NCBI GenBank assembly: GCA_001695595.3
Contig: MBPM02000122.1
Coordinates: 62,001-126,000, forward strand
Direction: 5' to 3'
Source: Plasmopara viticola
Lineage: Eukaryota; Oomycota; Peronosporomycetes; Peronosporales; Peronosporaceae
DNA length: 64,000 nt
Numbering within the stretch: the stretch's first letter is position 1; each line of letters begins with the position of its first letter. The notes below the pieces were generated by a model. The model did not search any database, was not told the origin of the DNA, and saw only the letters and a program-made list of their open reading frames with translations. The position numbers were made by a program, and so were the translations under genes. This document shows, piece by piece, positions 47,242 through 57,915 of this stretch.

Positions 47242-47322
47242 CGACAGCTGTGAGACTTGAACTCACGCGGGTTACCCCAGTAGATTTCGAGTCTATCGCC
47301 TTAACCGCTCGGCCAAGCTGTC
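47242..47322 (-). tRNA. tRNA-Ser(CGA), near-intact dispersed copy
   Basis: 81 nt that differ from the main-array consensus by one base. The 3' anticodon-stem strand reads TCTAC, giving an A-C mismatch at the outermost pair. Acceptor, D, variable and T arms, A and B boxes and discriminator G are intact. The leader also forms the 8-bp hairpin with the tRNA 5' end. Possibly functional. Confidence 0.8.
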
Positions 47323-47628
47323 TTAGCAGTGAAGACAGCACCTTCATTGCATCAGCAAATTGCTTACAGTATGCCACGTTACCTAACACATTAACCATCG
47401 CTGTGTTACCAAACTTCACTTTCTAGCAGCTCCAAATACGAGCAGCAGCGCTCTTTAGCTTCAAAGGTCAGGCCCATACGTATCCCTGTAATTATATTCA
47501 TGCGGTCGTTATGGTCGCATCAGCTTGACACCAAAGTCGTTTGATTACTGAACAATATCGAGGTTGGGCCATGCTTCGTAGGTAAAAATATTTTCAAGCA
47601 GATGTGACTTTTTGCAGCCGTCACAAAT

Positions 47629-47709
47629 TGACAGCTGTCTGTCTTGAACTCACGCGGGTTACCCCAATAGATTTCGAGTCTATCGCCTTAACCGCTCGGC
47701 CAAGCTGTC
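47629..47709 (-). pseudogene. tRNA-Ser(CGA) pseudogene, T stem lost
   Basis: The 5' two thirds are consensus, but the 3' T-stem strand reads ACAGA where CTCAC is needed. The discriminator is A. The same lesion occurs at 54,905-54,985, so those two copies share an ancestor. Confidence 0.8.
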
Positions 47710-48014
47710 TTAGCACTGAAATCACCACCTACATTGCATCAGCAAGTTGCTTACAGAATGCCACGCTACCAAACACATTAACCATCGCTGTGGTTTCAAA
47801 TTTCACTTTCTAGCAGCTTCAAATACGAACAGCATCGTTCTTCGCTTCAAAGGTCAGGCCCATACGTTTTGCTATATTCGTATTCGTGCGGTCGTTATGG
47901 TCGCATATGCTTGACACCAAAGTCATTTGATTACTGAAAAATATCGAGGTTGGGCAATGCTTCGCAGATAAAATTATTTTCCAGCAGATGTTTCTTTGTG
48001 CAGCCTTCACAAAT

Positions 48015-48094
48015 CGACAGCTGTGAGACTTGAACTCACGCGGTTTACCCCAATACATTTCGATTCTACGCCTTAACCGCTCGGCCAAGCTGTC
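48015..48094 (-). pseudogene. tRNA-Ser pseudogene, anticodon stem lost
   Basis: Acceptor and T arms are consensus. The anticodon region is GTAGAATCGAAATGTAT with one base deleted and unpaired stem positions, and the variable arm has lost a base of its stem. Confidence 0.8.
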
Positions 48095-48418
48095 TTAGCA
48101 CTGTTGACAGATCTTAGCACTGTCGTCACCGACTACATTGCATCAACAAGTTGCTTAGGGTATGCCACGTTACCTAACGCATTTATCGCCGCTGTGATTA
48201 CAAACTTCATTTTCTAGCAGCTCCAAATACGAGCAGCATCGTTTCTTCGCTTCAAAGGTCAGGCCCAGACGTTTCGCTGTATTCAAATTCATGCGGTCAT
48301 TATGGTCGCATATGCTTTACACCAAAGTCGTTTGATAATTTAAAATTTTGAGGTTGGGCAATGCTTTGTAGATAAAAATATTTTCCAGCAGGTGCGACTT
48401 TTTGCAGCCTTTACAAAC

Positions 48419-49435
48419 CAGGCACCTTGAGTATATGTTCTACCCGTGGCCTGAGCGCCTTCAAACCTAGGAACGAAGATGTTAAATTTGCTGAAGACAC
48501 TAGTCTCCGCAAATAAAAGTGTTTTCGATGTCAGGGCACCTGAGACCGCACCCTTCTATACGCTAAAGGAATAATATTTTTCACATCATAAGATACTAGA
48601 TTTGCCTATGGCGACGGCATCACGCAAGCATGTACTTTACTTGATAGTAGCACTCGCTTTTTTTATCGAAGAAAAGTGGGAGACAACTATGTCGTAGCCT
48701 AATGCGGCGAACTGGGAGCACATTCCTTATAAAGCTTTTCAAAGGCATATGTCCATCTAAGAGCAGACAGAGCTCAAAACGAGCTCTTTATTGATCGTAA
48801 AGGAAAGTCACATTTTTGAAATCATTGATAGCGCGCTGGCTTACAAATGTGGTATCTAATGCGTAATGTGCCTACAAGCTTTTCTGTTTTAATACCTTTG
48901 CGGATGGTTTGCTGCTGACATTAGTAAGCAGGCTCTTATTACTCGAGCAGCCTTTGTTAAACTGCATCGGTAAATTGCGAAAATCATCGTGTCCAGGGGG
49001 CATAAAATATTAAAACTGTACCAATGAACAGCCTTGCTGTTTATTTTTTCGGTTATACTGATTGGAGCTGGTGATGAATGCAGCGTATTGCTTAAGTTGC
49101 ACATGAACACCCCTATTTGTATAACCATTGACTTTTCGCGAGCCAAAGACATCATTGAGATTGTAAATTCCCAGTAGTCCGCTAATACCGACAAAATTTG
49201 GAAAAGTGTCGACAAATATGGTTCATCGTATTTTCGTCATTTCTCACGACAGATATCCCGAATCCATCTTATAGTAGAAAATAGATCGTCTATCCATTCG
49301 TACCGATGTCGCTGTGAAAAGGCAGATAAGTGGATAGATCTTTCCCAGGAAGATGTCAGAATGCCTTACATTCCCATCTAAAAATTTAAATTTGGAAGCG
49401 TTAAAATTGAGAAAGTCAATTTCTTTAACTAAAGT
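48419..49435. other. Intergenic; weak minus-strand open frames only
   Basis: Minus-strand frames at 48,889-49,215 (108 codons) and 49,244-49,444 are open, and their neighbours look faintly coding. They match nothing I recognise and overlap in different frames. The right end must contain the promoter of the SERAC1-like gene. Confidence 0.4.
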
Positions 49436-52400
49436 ATGTTGCATTCGAGCAGGCAGCTGAATAATGCTCGTCGGTCCTTGGCGCGCTGCCTACCAGTACC
49501 ATCAAGTCGGCGGCTCGCCGCTCCCAAAACTTCAAAAAGGCATTCCTTTTTTTTCTCCAAAAACTCTCTATTATTACCCCGTTCGTCTGTGGTGTTGGGT
49601 CCAGGAGCCGCGGTGCTGGCTCTAATATCCTCCCCCGATGACACACGGCGACTACGTCACATTGCGCTAAGTGGGGTGTTGTTATTCCATGGCAGTGGAG
49701 TTGTGACATCGATGAAAAATGCAGCGGATCTGATGATGCAGTGGAGTGACATATTGCGTGGTGGCGGCTTGGAGGCAGTGCAGGACGAGCTAGTGGAGCG
49801 CCTGCTCAGCTGCATTCTGCACCTATCTGGCGACGAGCACGGCCGAGCAACACTGCGCTTTTTTATAGACAATGGAATATTGCCTCTGCTGGTGCAATAC
49901 ATAGAGTGGAATAAGCCTAAAGATCCTCTCAGACTACGACGTACGTAAGGCTGACTTTTTACAAAGAGTTTTAACTGACAAATGCTATGGTCCTGTAGGG
50001 TTGATACAAAGTCTTGAAAAATTAATGGTCGCTGCTGCACAAGACGAGAAGGTAGACCTTCGGCTATCACTGGTGACACTCGGTCAGACGCTTGGCCATT
50101 TTATAGAACACGTCGATATCGTGAGCTGCAAAGCTCTCGTGCAACTCGTTGACGCTCTAATGAGCGTGCAGCTTTTGGCTTTTAAAAAGCTAGGAGAAGA
50201 AGCTGATTCTTTTCGGGCGTTTGTGGTAAAGTGTTCGGACCTGGCCGATCCAGACATTTCGCGGGTAGCATTATGCTGCTCTGCGCTGGTGAATTTGTGC
50301 TCCCCAGATTTACCTGATTCGGTAAAGAATTTTGGGTTGTGGGCACTTGGTGAACTTATACAAGCCGTGGATCAAGACAGGTCGACTTTTTTCCATGCCC
50401 GGCAGCTGCAAGCAGCTTTGGGGTCTGAGTTTGCAACAATGATGTTATCACTTCCACGAAATAATGACGGGTTAGGCTTGCAGGTTCAAGCTTCTTCTGT
50501 GATGGACAGATTGCTCCAGATCGCTCGACATAGTTCAGCGCTTGTGACTTGCGAAACATACGGGCTTTGGATGAACCAAATTCAGTATTGGACAGGAACA
50601 GAACAAGCGGGAAACAAGCACGAATCTGACAAAGGATGGTTTCGACGGAAAATCGATCAAATTGACCAAAGGGAGAACGAAGAGCAACAGAATTGTAGAC
50701 AAAAGCTTCAACTTCAACTGAATAGTTCACGATGTCTGCGTACGCTCACGACTTCTCCACAAGGTCGACGCTACGTTATTGAATCAGCAAGAACACGTGC
50801 AGCACTTTTTAAATTGTCCTGCCAAATCCACAAAAAGAAAAGAGACAGCGCGGATGCCTTTGATAGGGATACGGCAAGACTTATCGTGAGTATGCAGCGG
50901 CACCTGTCTTGGGCGTTTCGTAACATTTGCACAGGATTTCAAAGCGGCGCTATGGCGCTCGATTGCTTGTATAATGCGTCCTGGACTGCATCTCTTTTGC
51001 AGTCGCGTCAGGATTTACCAATGTCGCGCTTTTTTCGCGGGATAAATGATTTAACAGATTTGCCAATCGCCGGAGCTGAAGAATACGAAGCTAACACTGA
51101 GTATGGATGGGTTGACATTTTGACGGCCTGGACAGCTAGCACAGATCATCAAGTTCGTAAAAATGCCATTGATACTTTAGTCTTTCTTGCTGAACAGAAT
51201 TCACACATATCTTTGGGATCAAAACTCGCAGAGGAGGAAGCGATTTGCTCCAAACAAGACCACATTCTTCAAGCGTGGCTAACTAATATGCTTCAGCAGA
51301 TTCGTTTACTCACAGGTGGAGAATTGCTTGCTGTGAAACAAATGGAAGAGATTGCTCACGTGTGTAAAGAGCTAACACCCGGTAACGAGCGGATCTTGTT
51401 TAATCCCGCTGTAGTTGACGCGGGCACTTCAGCTCTGGCAGTATTAGCGGGGCTCCATCACAGTGAGCTTATACAGCAAGGAGTCGTACCACTGGTGGCT
51501 TTGCTGACTGCAACCCGTGCAGCGACACCAGCGCAGCACACACAATGCGCTCGCGTGCTAGCGAACCTTGTCGCTTCTTGCTGCTTTGAAATTGACTTCA
51601 AAGGCTCATTGCTTGCGTTAAATCTGACTTGCGCAGCTATTTTAAGCGATCGTGTCGACATTGTCAAGCTGCTGCGACAAACAGCCTCTGGTAAACATTT
51701 TCTTGGCACAATAAGTTGCTGGCGCGAATGCGACGACCCAATGCAGCGCTCAAATTATTTTCGCGTTGTACAAAATCTCCGTGCGTACGATGAAGTAGTG
51801 GCAACTGGGCGTTTGATACAAGATGTCTACTGTGAAGGTGTGCACCCGATTGTCCCGAAGCACAACTCCGAATCATTGGAGCGATCTACAGACATCAAGA
51901 GCTCCACGTCCTTGGTAGATGTGGTGTTTGTGCATGGATTGCGTGGACATCCTTTTCGTACTTGGCGCGTTGGTATGAGTAATGAAGCAGAAGGGAAGAC
52001 TGACGTATGGCCAGATGTGTTGCTTTCTAGGGACTTGGAACGCAACAACGTGCCTGCCCGGTTAGTGACACTAGGTTACGAAGCAGGTATGGTAAGCTGG
52101 TCCAGTCCGTGGCCTTCGCTTACTTTACAGGAACGTGCACGAGTCATGCTTTCTGCCCTATACGCTGCAAATATTGGTCGTGATCGTCATCCTGATGCTC
52201 CCACTCGCCCGGTTGTCTTTGTCACCCATTCGATGGGTGGCTTACTGATCAAAAAGATGCTTTTACTCGAGCGTGAACATCGCAAGTATTCCGGCCTGGC
52301 TGATAACACTAGAGGCGTCATTTTTCTTGCCGTTCCGCACTTTGGTTCTGATTTAGCCAAGGGCATGCAATCCGAGGCTATTCGCAAACTGATCCAAATA

Positions 52401-52691
52401 CATCCAGCTATTGAAGACCTCGGAGCTGATCCCAATGGACGTCTTAAAGACCTTAATGATAGTTTCAAACAGCTAAGTATCGACTGCTTCAGTGTGGGTG
52501 AGGAGTGCGCAACACCAGTGGCACTTGGCTATTCAGCAGTCGTCGTCAGGCCCGAGTCAGCCAATCCGGGCATTGGTCGATTTTACGTGTTGTCCGAGAG
52601 CGATCACATGACGATCTGCAAGGCACAAGGCCGCGACGACCCGCTGTATCAGGATATCCTTCAGTATGTAATCCAGCAAGCTAGAGGGTGA
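49436..52691 (+). CDS. SERAC1-like serine hydrolase with helical-repeat N-terminal region
   Basis: Exons 49436-49940 and 49999-52691 join across a 58-nt GT-AG intron (gtacgt...cctgtag), giving 1,065 residues. The first 40 residues are rich in Arg and Ser, fitting a mitochondrial presequence, and a hydrophobic stretch follows at about 50-65. Residues of about 90-780 are helical and Leu/Ala-rich, suggesting armadillo-like repeats. The C-terminal alpha/beta hydrolase starts at VDVVFVHGLRGHPFRTW (about 808-824). It has the nucleophile elbow THSMGG with Ser913 and a late His at about 1038 (SESDHMT). This pattern matches SERAC1, which in animals acts at mitochondria-ER contacts in phosphatidylglycerol remodelling. 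The protein is longer than human SERAC1 (about 650 residues). The substrate here is inferred only. Confidence 0.87.
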
Positions 52692-53100
52692 TTCACTTGC
52701 TGTAGACTTTGCTAGAGGGGTTCTTACTCACTAACTACACGCGCGACGGTGATTTATAGCGGTGCCAAAGTGACCAACACAATAAAAAAAAAAACTTTAT
52801 AAATTAGAGTAAAAGGAGAAGTTGAATTTGAGCTGAGACAAATCCAATGAAAAATATGCTCGCCCCAGACTTATACAGTGTCCACATTGCCATTGCTAAC
52901 CCGAGATTACTGACAACGACGAGCTCGTTGCGCGCAGCCGTTAAAAGAACGGGTTGCATTCACTGCCTTTAATGAAAGACAAAAAAAGATTGATAAAATA
53001 CAATTTGAACGACCGGACAGAAAGATTTCGTTTACCTTATGTGCTTGATAAATCAGTATGTAATGTATTACGTTATCGCGTTGCCAAGTTATGCACGTGC
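52692..53100. other. Intergenic, no gene seen
   Basis: 3' flank of the SERAC1-like gene, AT-rich with an A-run near 52,785. Nothing else supported. Confidence 0.6.
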
Positions 53101-53395
53101 TAGGCTCAGTCTAGCTAGTCCACGGCATAGAGTGGTGTCCGCATACGTCGAGTCTCGTTCGGCGGGCAGTGTAGCCAGCACCGAGGTCTTGAGGGTCTTC
53201 CATTAGTTTGTTTATCTCTGACTTGGTAAGAGCCCAGGTGGCGCCCGGTGCTGGAGACCGTCGCGTCGAGGGTGAGACTCGTTAGAGACCTGCAGATGCC
53301 CGAGAGCACCTGCCCGAAGCGCGCGAGCATTAAGCCCCCGCGCTTGGAAGGAGGGCGTCGCCCCAACCTTTTCCAAGCTGATAAAACAGTATGCT
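53101..53395. other. GC-rich island of unknown nature
   Basis: About 280 bp visibly richer in G and C than both flanks. It contains a 9-bp inverted repeat ccagcaccg (53,175-53,183) with cggtgctgg (53,246-53,254) and other short complementary words. A minus-strand frame of 83 codons is open across it, Arg-rich and unrecognised. It could be a structured RNA gene or a fragment of a GC-rich mobile element. Confidence 0.35.
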
Positions 53396-53510
53396 ACAAA
53401 TATTTGGCGCTGCTAGAAAGTTAAATTAAAACCCACAGAAATAATCAATGTATCAGGTGGCATACTGTAAGAACTTGCTGGTGCAATGTAGGCGCTGTCG
53501 ACAGCGCTAA

Positions 53511-53591
53511 GAAAGCTTGGCCTAGCGGTGAAGGTAAAAGACTTAAAATCTAAGGGGGTAGCCATCGTAAGTACAAGTCTCACAGCTGTCG
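53511..53591 (+). pseudogene. tRNA-Ser relic with anticodon changed to TAA
   Basis: 81-nt type II layout with 3' CACAGCTGTCG intact. The anticodon loop reads CTTAAAA, so the triplet is TAA instead of CGA. The acceptor 5' strand is GAAAGCT, and the D arm and variable arm are damaged. Non-functional as a serine tRNA. Confidence 0.75.
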
Positions 53592-53898
53592 ATTTGTGAA
53601 GGCTAAAATATGTCGCACCTGCTTGTATTCTTTTTCTATTTTAGAAGTGTTTACCACCCTCAACGTAGTTCTGTTGACAAAACGTTTTTGGTGTCTTGAC
53701 CATAACAACCACACAACCACACATATATGAATCCAGCGAAACGTATGTGCTGGACCTTTGGAGCTGAGAAACGATGCTACAGGTATGTGGAGCTGCTAGA
53801 AAAGTGATTTTTAAAATCCAGCGGTAAAATAGTGTTAGGCAGCGTAACATACTGTAAGCAGCTTGCAGATGCAACGGAAGCGCTGTCGAAAGTGCTAA

Positions 53899-53979
53899 GA
53901 CAGGTTAGCCGAGCGATTAAATCGATATACGCGAATTCTATACGGGTAACCCGCGTGAGTTCGCGTCCCACAATTGTCG
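53899..53979 (+). pseudogene. tRNA-Ser relic
   Basis: Starts GACAGGTTAGCCGAGCGATTAA. The anticodon stem is disrupted (cgatatacgcgaattctat) and the T loop is TTCGCGT. The acceptor stem has a mismatch. Confidence 0.75.
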
Positions 53980-54282
53980 ATTTGTGAAGGCTGCAAAACA
54001 TCGCACCTGCTGGTTAATATGTTCATGAAGCATTGGCCAATCTAGACATTGTTAAGTAAGCAAACGACTTTGGTGTCTTGCTTATGCGACCATTAAGTCC
54101 AAATAAATATGGATACAGCAAAACGTATGTGCTTGATCTTTGAAGCTGAGAAACGGTGCTACAGGTATTTGGAGCTGCTTAAAAGTTGTTTTTTTGATAA
54201 TACACCGATTTTATATGCGTTTGGCAGCGTGGTATACTATAAGCAACTTGCTGATGCAATGAAGACGCTGTCGACAGTAATA

Positions 54283-54310
54283 GACGACATGGCCGAGCGG
54301 CTTAAGTGAT
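54283..54310 (+). pseudogene. Truncated tRNA-Ser relic at orientation switch
   Basis: Only the acceptor and D arm (gacgacatggccgagcggctta) remain before the sequence changes to the reverse-oriented block. Confidence 0.65.
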
Positions 54311-54521
54311 TCATTAGCTCAACATATTCGTAGCCTTAAATACTTGAACCATCGTTTCTGTGCAGCTCATACGTTTCGCTGTATTCATCTTTGTGTGGTC
54401 GTTATGGTCAAATCAGCTAGACTCCAAAGTCCTTTTCTTACTAAACGATGTCGAAGTTGGTCAATGCTTCCTCGACAAAAATATTTTACAGCAGGTGTGA
54501 CGTCTTGCAGCCTTCACAAAT

Positions 54522-54599
54522 CGATAGCTGCAAGACTTATATTCACGCGGGTTTCCCCAACAGATGTCGAGTTATCGCCAACCGCTCGGCCAAGCTATC
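54522..54599 (-). pseudogene. tRNA-Ser relic
   Basis: 78 nt. Bases are deleted from the D arm and anticodon stem, the acceptor is GATAGCT against AGCTATC, and the T arm is altered. The acceptor stem still pairs because both strands changed. Confidence 0.75.
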
Positions 54600-54904
54600 T
54601 TAGCACTGTCGACAGCTCCTACATTGCATTAGCAGGTTATTTACAATATGTCATGCTACCTAGCACATTTATCACCGCTGTCTTTTTAAACTTCACTTTC
54701 TAGCAGCTCCAAATACGAGCAGCATCGTTCCTTAGCTATAAAGGTCAGGCCCATACGATTCGCTATTTTCGTATTTATGCGGTCGTCATGGTGGCATCAG
54801 CTTGACACCAAAGTCGTTTGATTATTGAAGATATCGAGGTTGGGCAATGCTTCGCAGATAAAATTATTTTCCAGCAGATGTGACCTTTTGCAGCCTTCAT
54901 AAAT

Positions 54905-54985
54905 TGAGAGCTGTCTGTCTTGAACTCACGCGGGTTGCCCCAATAGATTTCGAATCTATCGCCTTAATCGCTCGGCCAAGCTGTC
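54905..54985 (-). pseudogene. tRNA-Ser(CGA) pseudogene, T stem lost
   Basis: The anticodon arm is intact (TTCGAAA loop, CGA), but the T-stem 3' strand is ACAGA and the acceptor 3' strand is AGCTCTC. It shares the T-stem lesion with 47,629-47,709. Confidence 0.78.
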
Positions 54986-55310
54986 TTAGCGCTGTCGACA
55001 GCTCTTAGCAATGTCGTCACCGCCTACATTGCATCAACAAGTTGCTTAGGGTATGCCACGTTACCTAACACATTTATCGCCGCTGTGATTACAAACTTCA
55101 CTTTCTAGCAGCTCCAAATACAAGCAGCATCCTTTCTTGGCTTCAAAGGTTAGGCCCATACGTTTCGCTGTATTCGTATTCATGCGGTCGTTATGGTCGC
55201 ATATGCTAGACACCAAAGTCGTTTGATAATTTAAACTTATTGAGGTTGGGCAATGCTTTGTAGATTAAAATATTTTTCAGCAGGTGCGACTTTTTGCAGC
55301 CTTCACAAAT

Positions 55311-55391
55311 CGACAGCTGTGAAATTCAACCTCACGCGGGTTGCCCCAACAAATATCGAGTCTATCGGCTTAACCGTTCGGTTAAGTTGTC
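55311..55391 (-). pseudogene. tRNA-Ser relic, A box lost
   Basis: The D arm reads TTAACCGAACGGTTAAGCC, the acceptor 5' strand is GACAACT, and the anticodon loop is CTCGATA with a damaged stem. The 3' end CAGCTGTCG is kept. Confidence 0.75.
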
Positions 55392-55917
55392 TTAGCACTG
55401 TCGACAGCGTCTAAATTGCATAAGCAAGTTGCTTTCTTTATGCCACGCCTTCTAACACATTCTAAACCGCTGTGTTTTTTAACATCATTCACTAGCGGCT
55501 TTAAAGACGAGCAGCATCTTTTATCAGATTCAAAGGTCAGGCCATCGGGTTCGATGAATTCATATTCGTGCGGTCGTTATGATCACATCAGCTTGCATCA
55601 AAGTTGTTTGATAACTGAACACTGTCGACAGCGTCTACATTGCATATTAAAGTTGATTACAGAATGCCACGCTATCAAACACATTTTTTACCGCTGTTTT
55701 TAACTTCACTTCCTAGCAGCTCCAAATACGAGCAGCATCGCATTTAGCTTCAAACGCCAGGCCCATACGTTTCGCGCTATTCATATTCGTGCGGTCGTCA
55801 TGGTCGCATCAGCTTGACACCAAAGTCGTTTGATAACTGAAAACTATCGAGGTTGGGCAATGCTTCGTAGATAAAAGTTTTTTCCAGCAGATGTAATTTT
55901 TTGCAGCCTTCACAAAT

Positions 55918-55998
55918 CGAGAGCTGTGAGACTTGAATTCACGCGGGTTGCCCCAATACATTTCGAGTCTATTGCCTTGACCGCTCGGCCAAGCTGTC
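55918..55998 (-). pseudogene. tRNA-Ser(CGA), near-intact relic
   Basis: 81 nt with full layout. Mismatches lie in the anticodon stem (ATAGA/TGTAT), acceptor (GACAGCT/AGCTCTC) and T stem (GTGAA/CTCAC). The anticodon CGA and loop are kept. Likely inactive. Confidence 0.7.
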
Positions 55999-56319
55999 TT
56001 AGCACTGTCGATGGCTCTTAGCACTGTCGTCACCGCCTACATTGCATCAGCAAGTTGCTTTCAGTATGCCACGCTACCTAACACATTTATCACCGCTCTG
56101 TTTTAAAAGTTTACATTTTAGCAGCTACAAATACGAGCAGCATCCTTTCTTAGCTTCAAAGGTCTGGTTTATGCGCTTTGCTGGAAAACTTTTGCTCTCG
56201 TTATGGCCGCATCAGTAGACACCAAAGTCGTTTGATTACTGAAAAATATTGAGGTTGGGCAATGCTTCGTAGATATAAATATATTCCAGCAGATGTGACG
56301 TCTTGCAGCCTTCACAAAT

Positions 56320-56380
56320 CGACAGCTGTGAGACTTCGATTCACGCGGGTCTATCGTTTTAACCGCTCGGCCAATTTGTC
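56320..56380 (-). pseudogene. tRNA-Ser relic with internal deletion
   Basis: 61 nt. The variable arm, anticodon loop and 3' anticodon stem are deleted; only the acceptor, D arm and T arm remain. Confidence 0.8.
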
Positions 56381-56685
56381 TTAGCACTGTCGACAGCTCC
56401 TACGTTGCATCAGCATGTTATTTACAAGATGTCACGCTCCTAGCACATTTATCACCGCTGTCTTTTCAAACTTCACTTCCTAGCATCTCCAAATACGAGC
56501 AGCATCGTTCCTTAGCTACAAAGGTCAGGCCCGTACGTTTCGCTGAATTTATATTCGTGCGGTCGTCATGGTCGCATATGCATGACACCAAAGTCGTCTG
56601 ATTACTGAACAATATCGAGGTATGGCAATGCTTCATAGATAAAACTATTTTTCAGCAGATGTGTCGTCTTGCGGCCATCACAAAT

Positions 56686-56766
56686 CGACAACTGTGAGAA
56701 TTTAAATAACGAGGGTTACCCCGATAGATTTCGGGTCTGTCGCCCTAACCGCTCGGCCAAGCTGTC
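56686..56766 (-). pseudogene. tRNA-Ser relic
   Basis: 81 nt. The anticodon loop is CCCGAAA, so the invariant U33 is lost. The T arm is degenerate (GTTATTTAAATTCTCAC) and the acceptor has a mismatch (AGTTGTC). Confidence 0.78.
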
Positions 56767-57072
56767 TTAGCGCTGAAGACAGCACATTCATTGCATCAGC
56801 AAGTTGCTAACAGTATGCCACGCTACCTAACCCATTTATCACCGCTATGTTATCAAACTTCACTTTCTAGCAGCTCCAAATACGAGTAGCATCGTTCCTT
56901 AGCTTCAAAGATCAGGCCCATCCGTTTCGCTGTATTCATATTCGTGCGGTTTTTATGGTCGCATATGCTTGACACCAAAGTCGTTTAGTTATTGAAAAAT
57001 TTCGAGGTTGGGCAATGCTTCGTAGATAAAATTATTTTCCAGCAGGTGCGACTTTTTGCAGCCTTCACAAAT

Positions 57073-57152
57073 CGACAGCTGTGAGACTTGAACTCACGGG
57101 GATTGTTCAATAGATTTCGAATCTTTCGCCTTAGCCGATCGGCTAAGCTGTT
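57073..57152 (-). pseudogene. tRNA-Ser relic
   Basis: The T arm and T loop are intact. The variable arm has lost its stem (GAACAATCC), the D arm is changed, and one acceptor base is missing. The anticodon is still CGA. Confidence 0.78.
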
Positions 57153-57457
57153 TAGCACTGAAGATAGCACATTCATTGCATCAGCAAGTTGCTTACAGTA
57201 TGCCACGTTACCTAACCCATTAACCATCGCTGTGTTTTCAAATTTCACTTTCTAGCAGCTCCAAATACGAGCAGCATCGCTCTTTAGCTTCAAAGGTCAG
57301 GCCCATACGTATCCCTGTGATTATATTCATGCGGTCGTTATGGTCGCATCAGCTTGACACCAATCCCGTTTGATTACTGAAAGATATCGAGGTTGGGCAA
57401 TGGTTCGTAAATAAGAATATTTTCAAGCAGATGTTACTTTTTACAGCCTTCGCGAAT

Positions 57458-57528
57458 TGACAGCTGTGAGACTTGGATTCACGCGGGTTTCCCCAAGTCT
57501 ATCGCCTTAACCTCTCGGCCAAGCTGTC
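57458..57528 (-). pseudogene. tRNA-Ser relic with internal deletion
   Basis: 71 nt. The anticodon loop and 3' strand of the anticodon stem are deleted, and the D-loop GG is changed to AG. Confidence 0.8.
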
Positions 57529-57834
57529 TTAGCATTGTCGACAGCTCCTACATTGCATCAGCAAGTTGCTTACAGTATGTCACGCTACCTAATACATTTA
57601 TCACCGCTGTGTTTTTAGACTTCACTTTTCAGCAGCTCCAAATATGAGTAGCATCGTTTCTTAGCTTCAAAGGTCAGGCCCATACGTTTTGCTGTATTCA
57701 TATTCGTGCGGTCGTTATGGTTGCATCAGCTTGACACCAAAGTCGTTTGATTACTAAACAATATCGAGGTTTGGCAATGCTTCGTAGATAAAAGTAGTTT
57801 CCAGCAGGTTAGAGTTTTTGCAGCCTTCACAAAT

Positions 57835-57915
57835 CGACAGCTGGGAGATTTGAACTCACGCGATTTGTCCCTACAAATTCTGAGTCTATCTCCTTGAACG
57901 TTTGGTCAAGCTGTC
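57835..57915 (-). pseudogene. tRNA-Ser relic with anticodon changed
   Basis: 81 nt. The anticodon loop is CTCAGAA (triplet CAG), the A box is damaged (TTGACCAAACGTTCAAGG), and the T stem has one mismatch. The acceptor stem is intact. Confidence 0.75.

Larger units (their letters stand above)
46841..48418 (-). repeat. Four-unit block of the tRNA-Ser repeat, minus orientation
   Basis: Units of about 385 bp carry tRNAs at 46,857, 47,242, 47,629 and 48,015, plus a partial fifth unit ending at about 48,418. Spacers match the main array in reverse complement (ggcccatacgtttcgctgta, gacaccaaagtcgtttgatt). They carry many substitutions, so this block is older than 1-17,497 but much younger than 29-37 kb. 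Confidence 0.92.
53396..54320 (+). repeat. Decayed tRNA-Ser repeat block, plus orientation (about 2.5 units)
   Basis: Spacer and tRNA relics matching the main array run in plus orientation from about 53,396. A third tRNA is cut off near 54,310, where the orientation flips. Units are about 385 bp. Confidence 0.88.

Noticed and set aside
49425..49709. Minus-strand ORFs overlapping the 5' end of the SERAC1-like gene
   Set aside because: They overlap a supported exon in antisense and show no domain.
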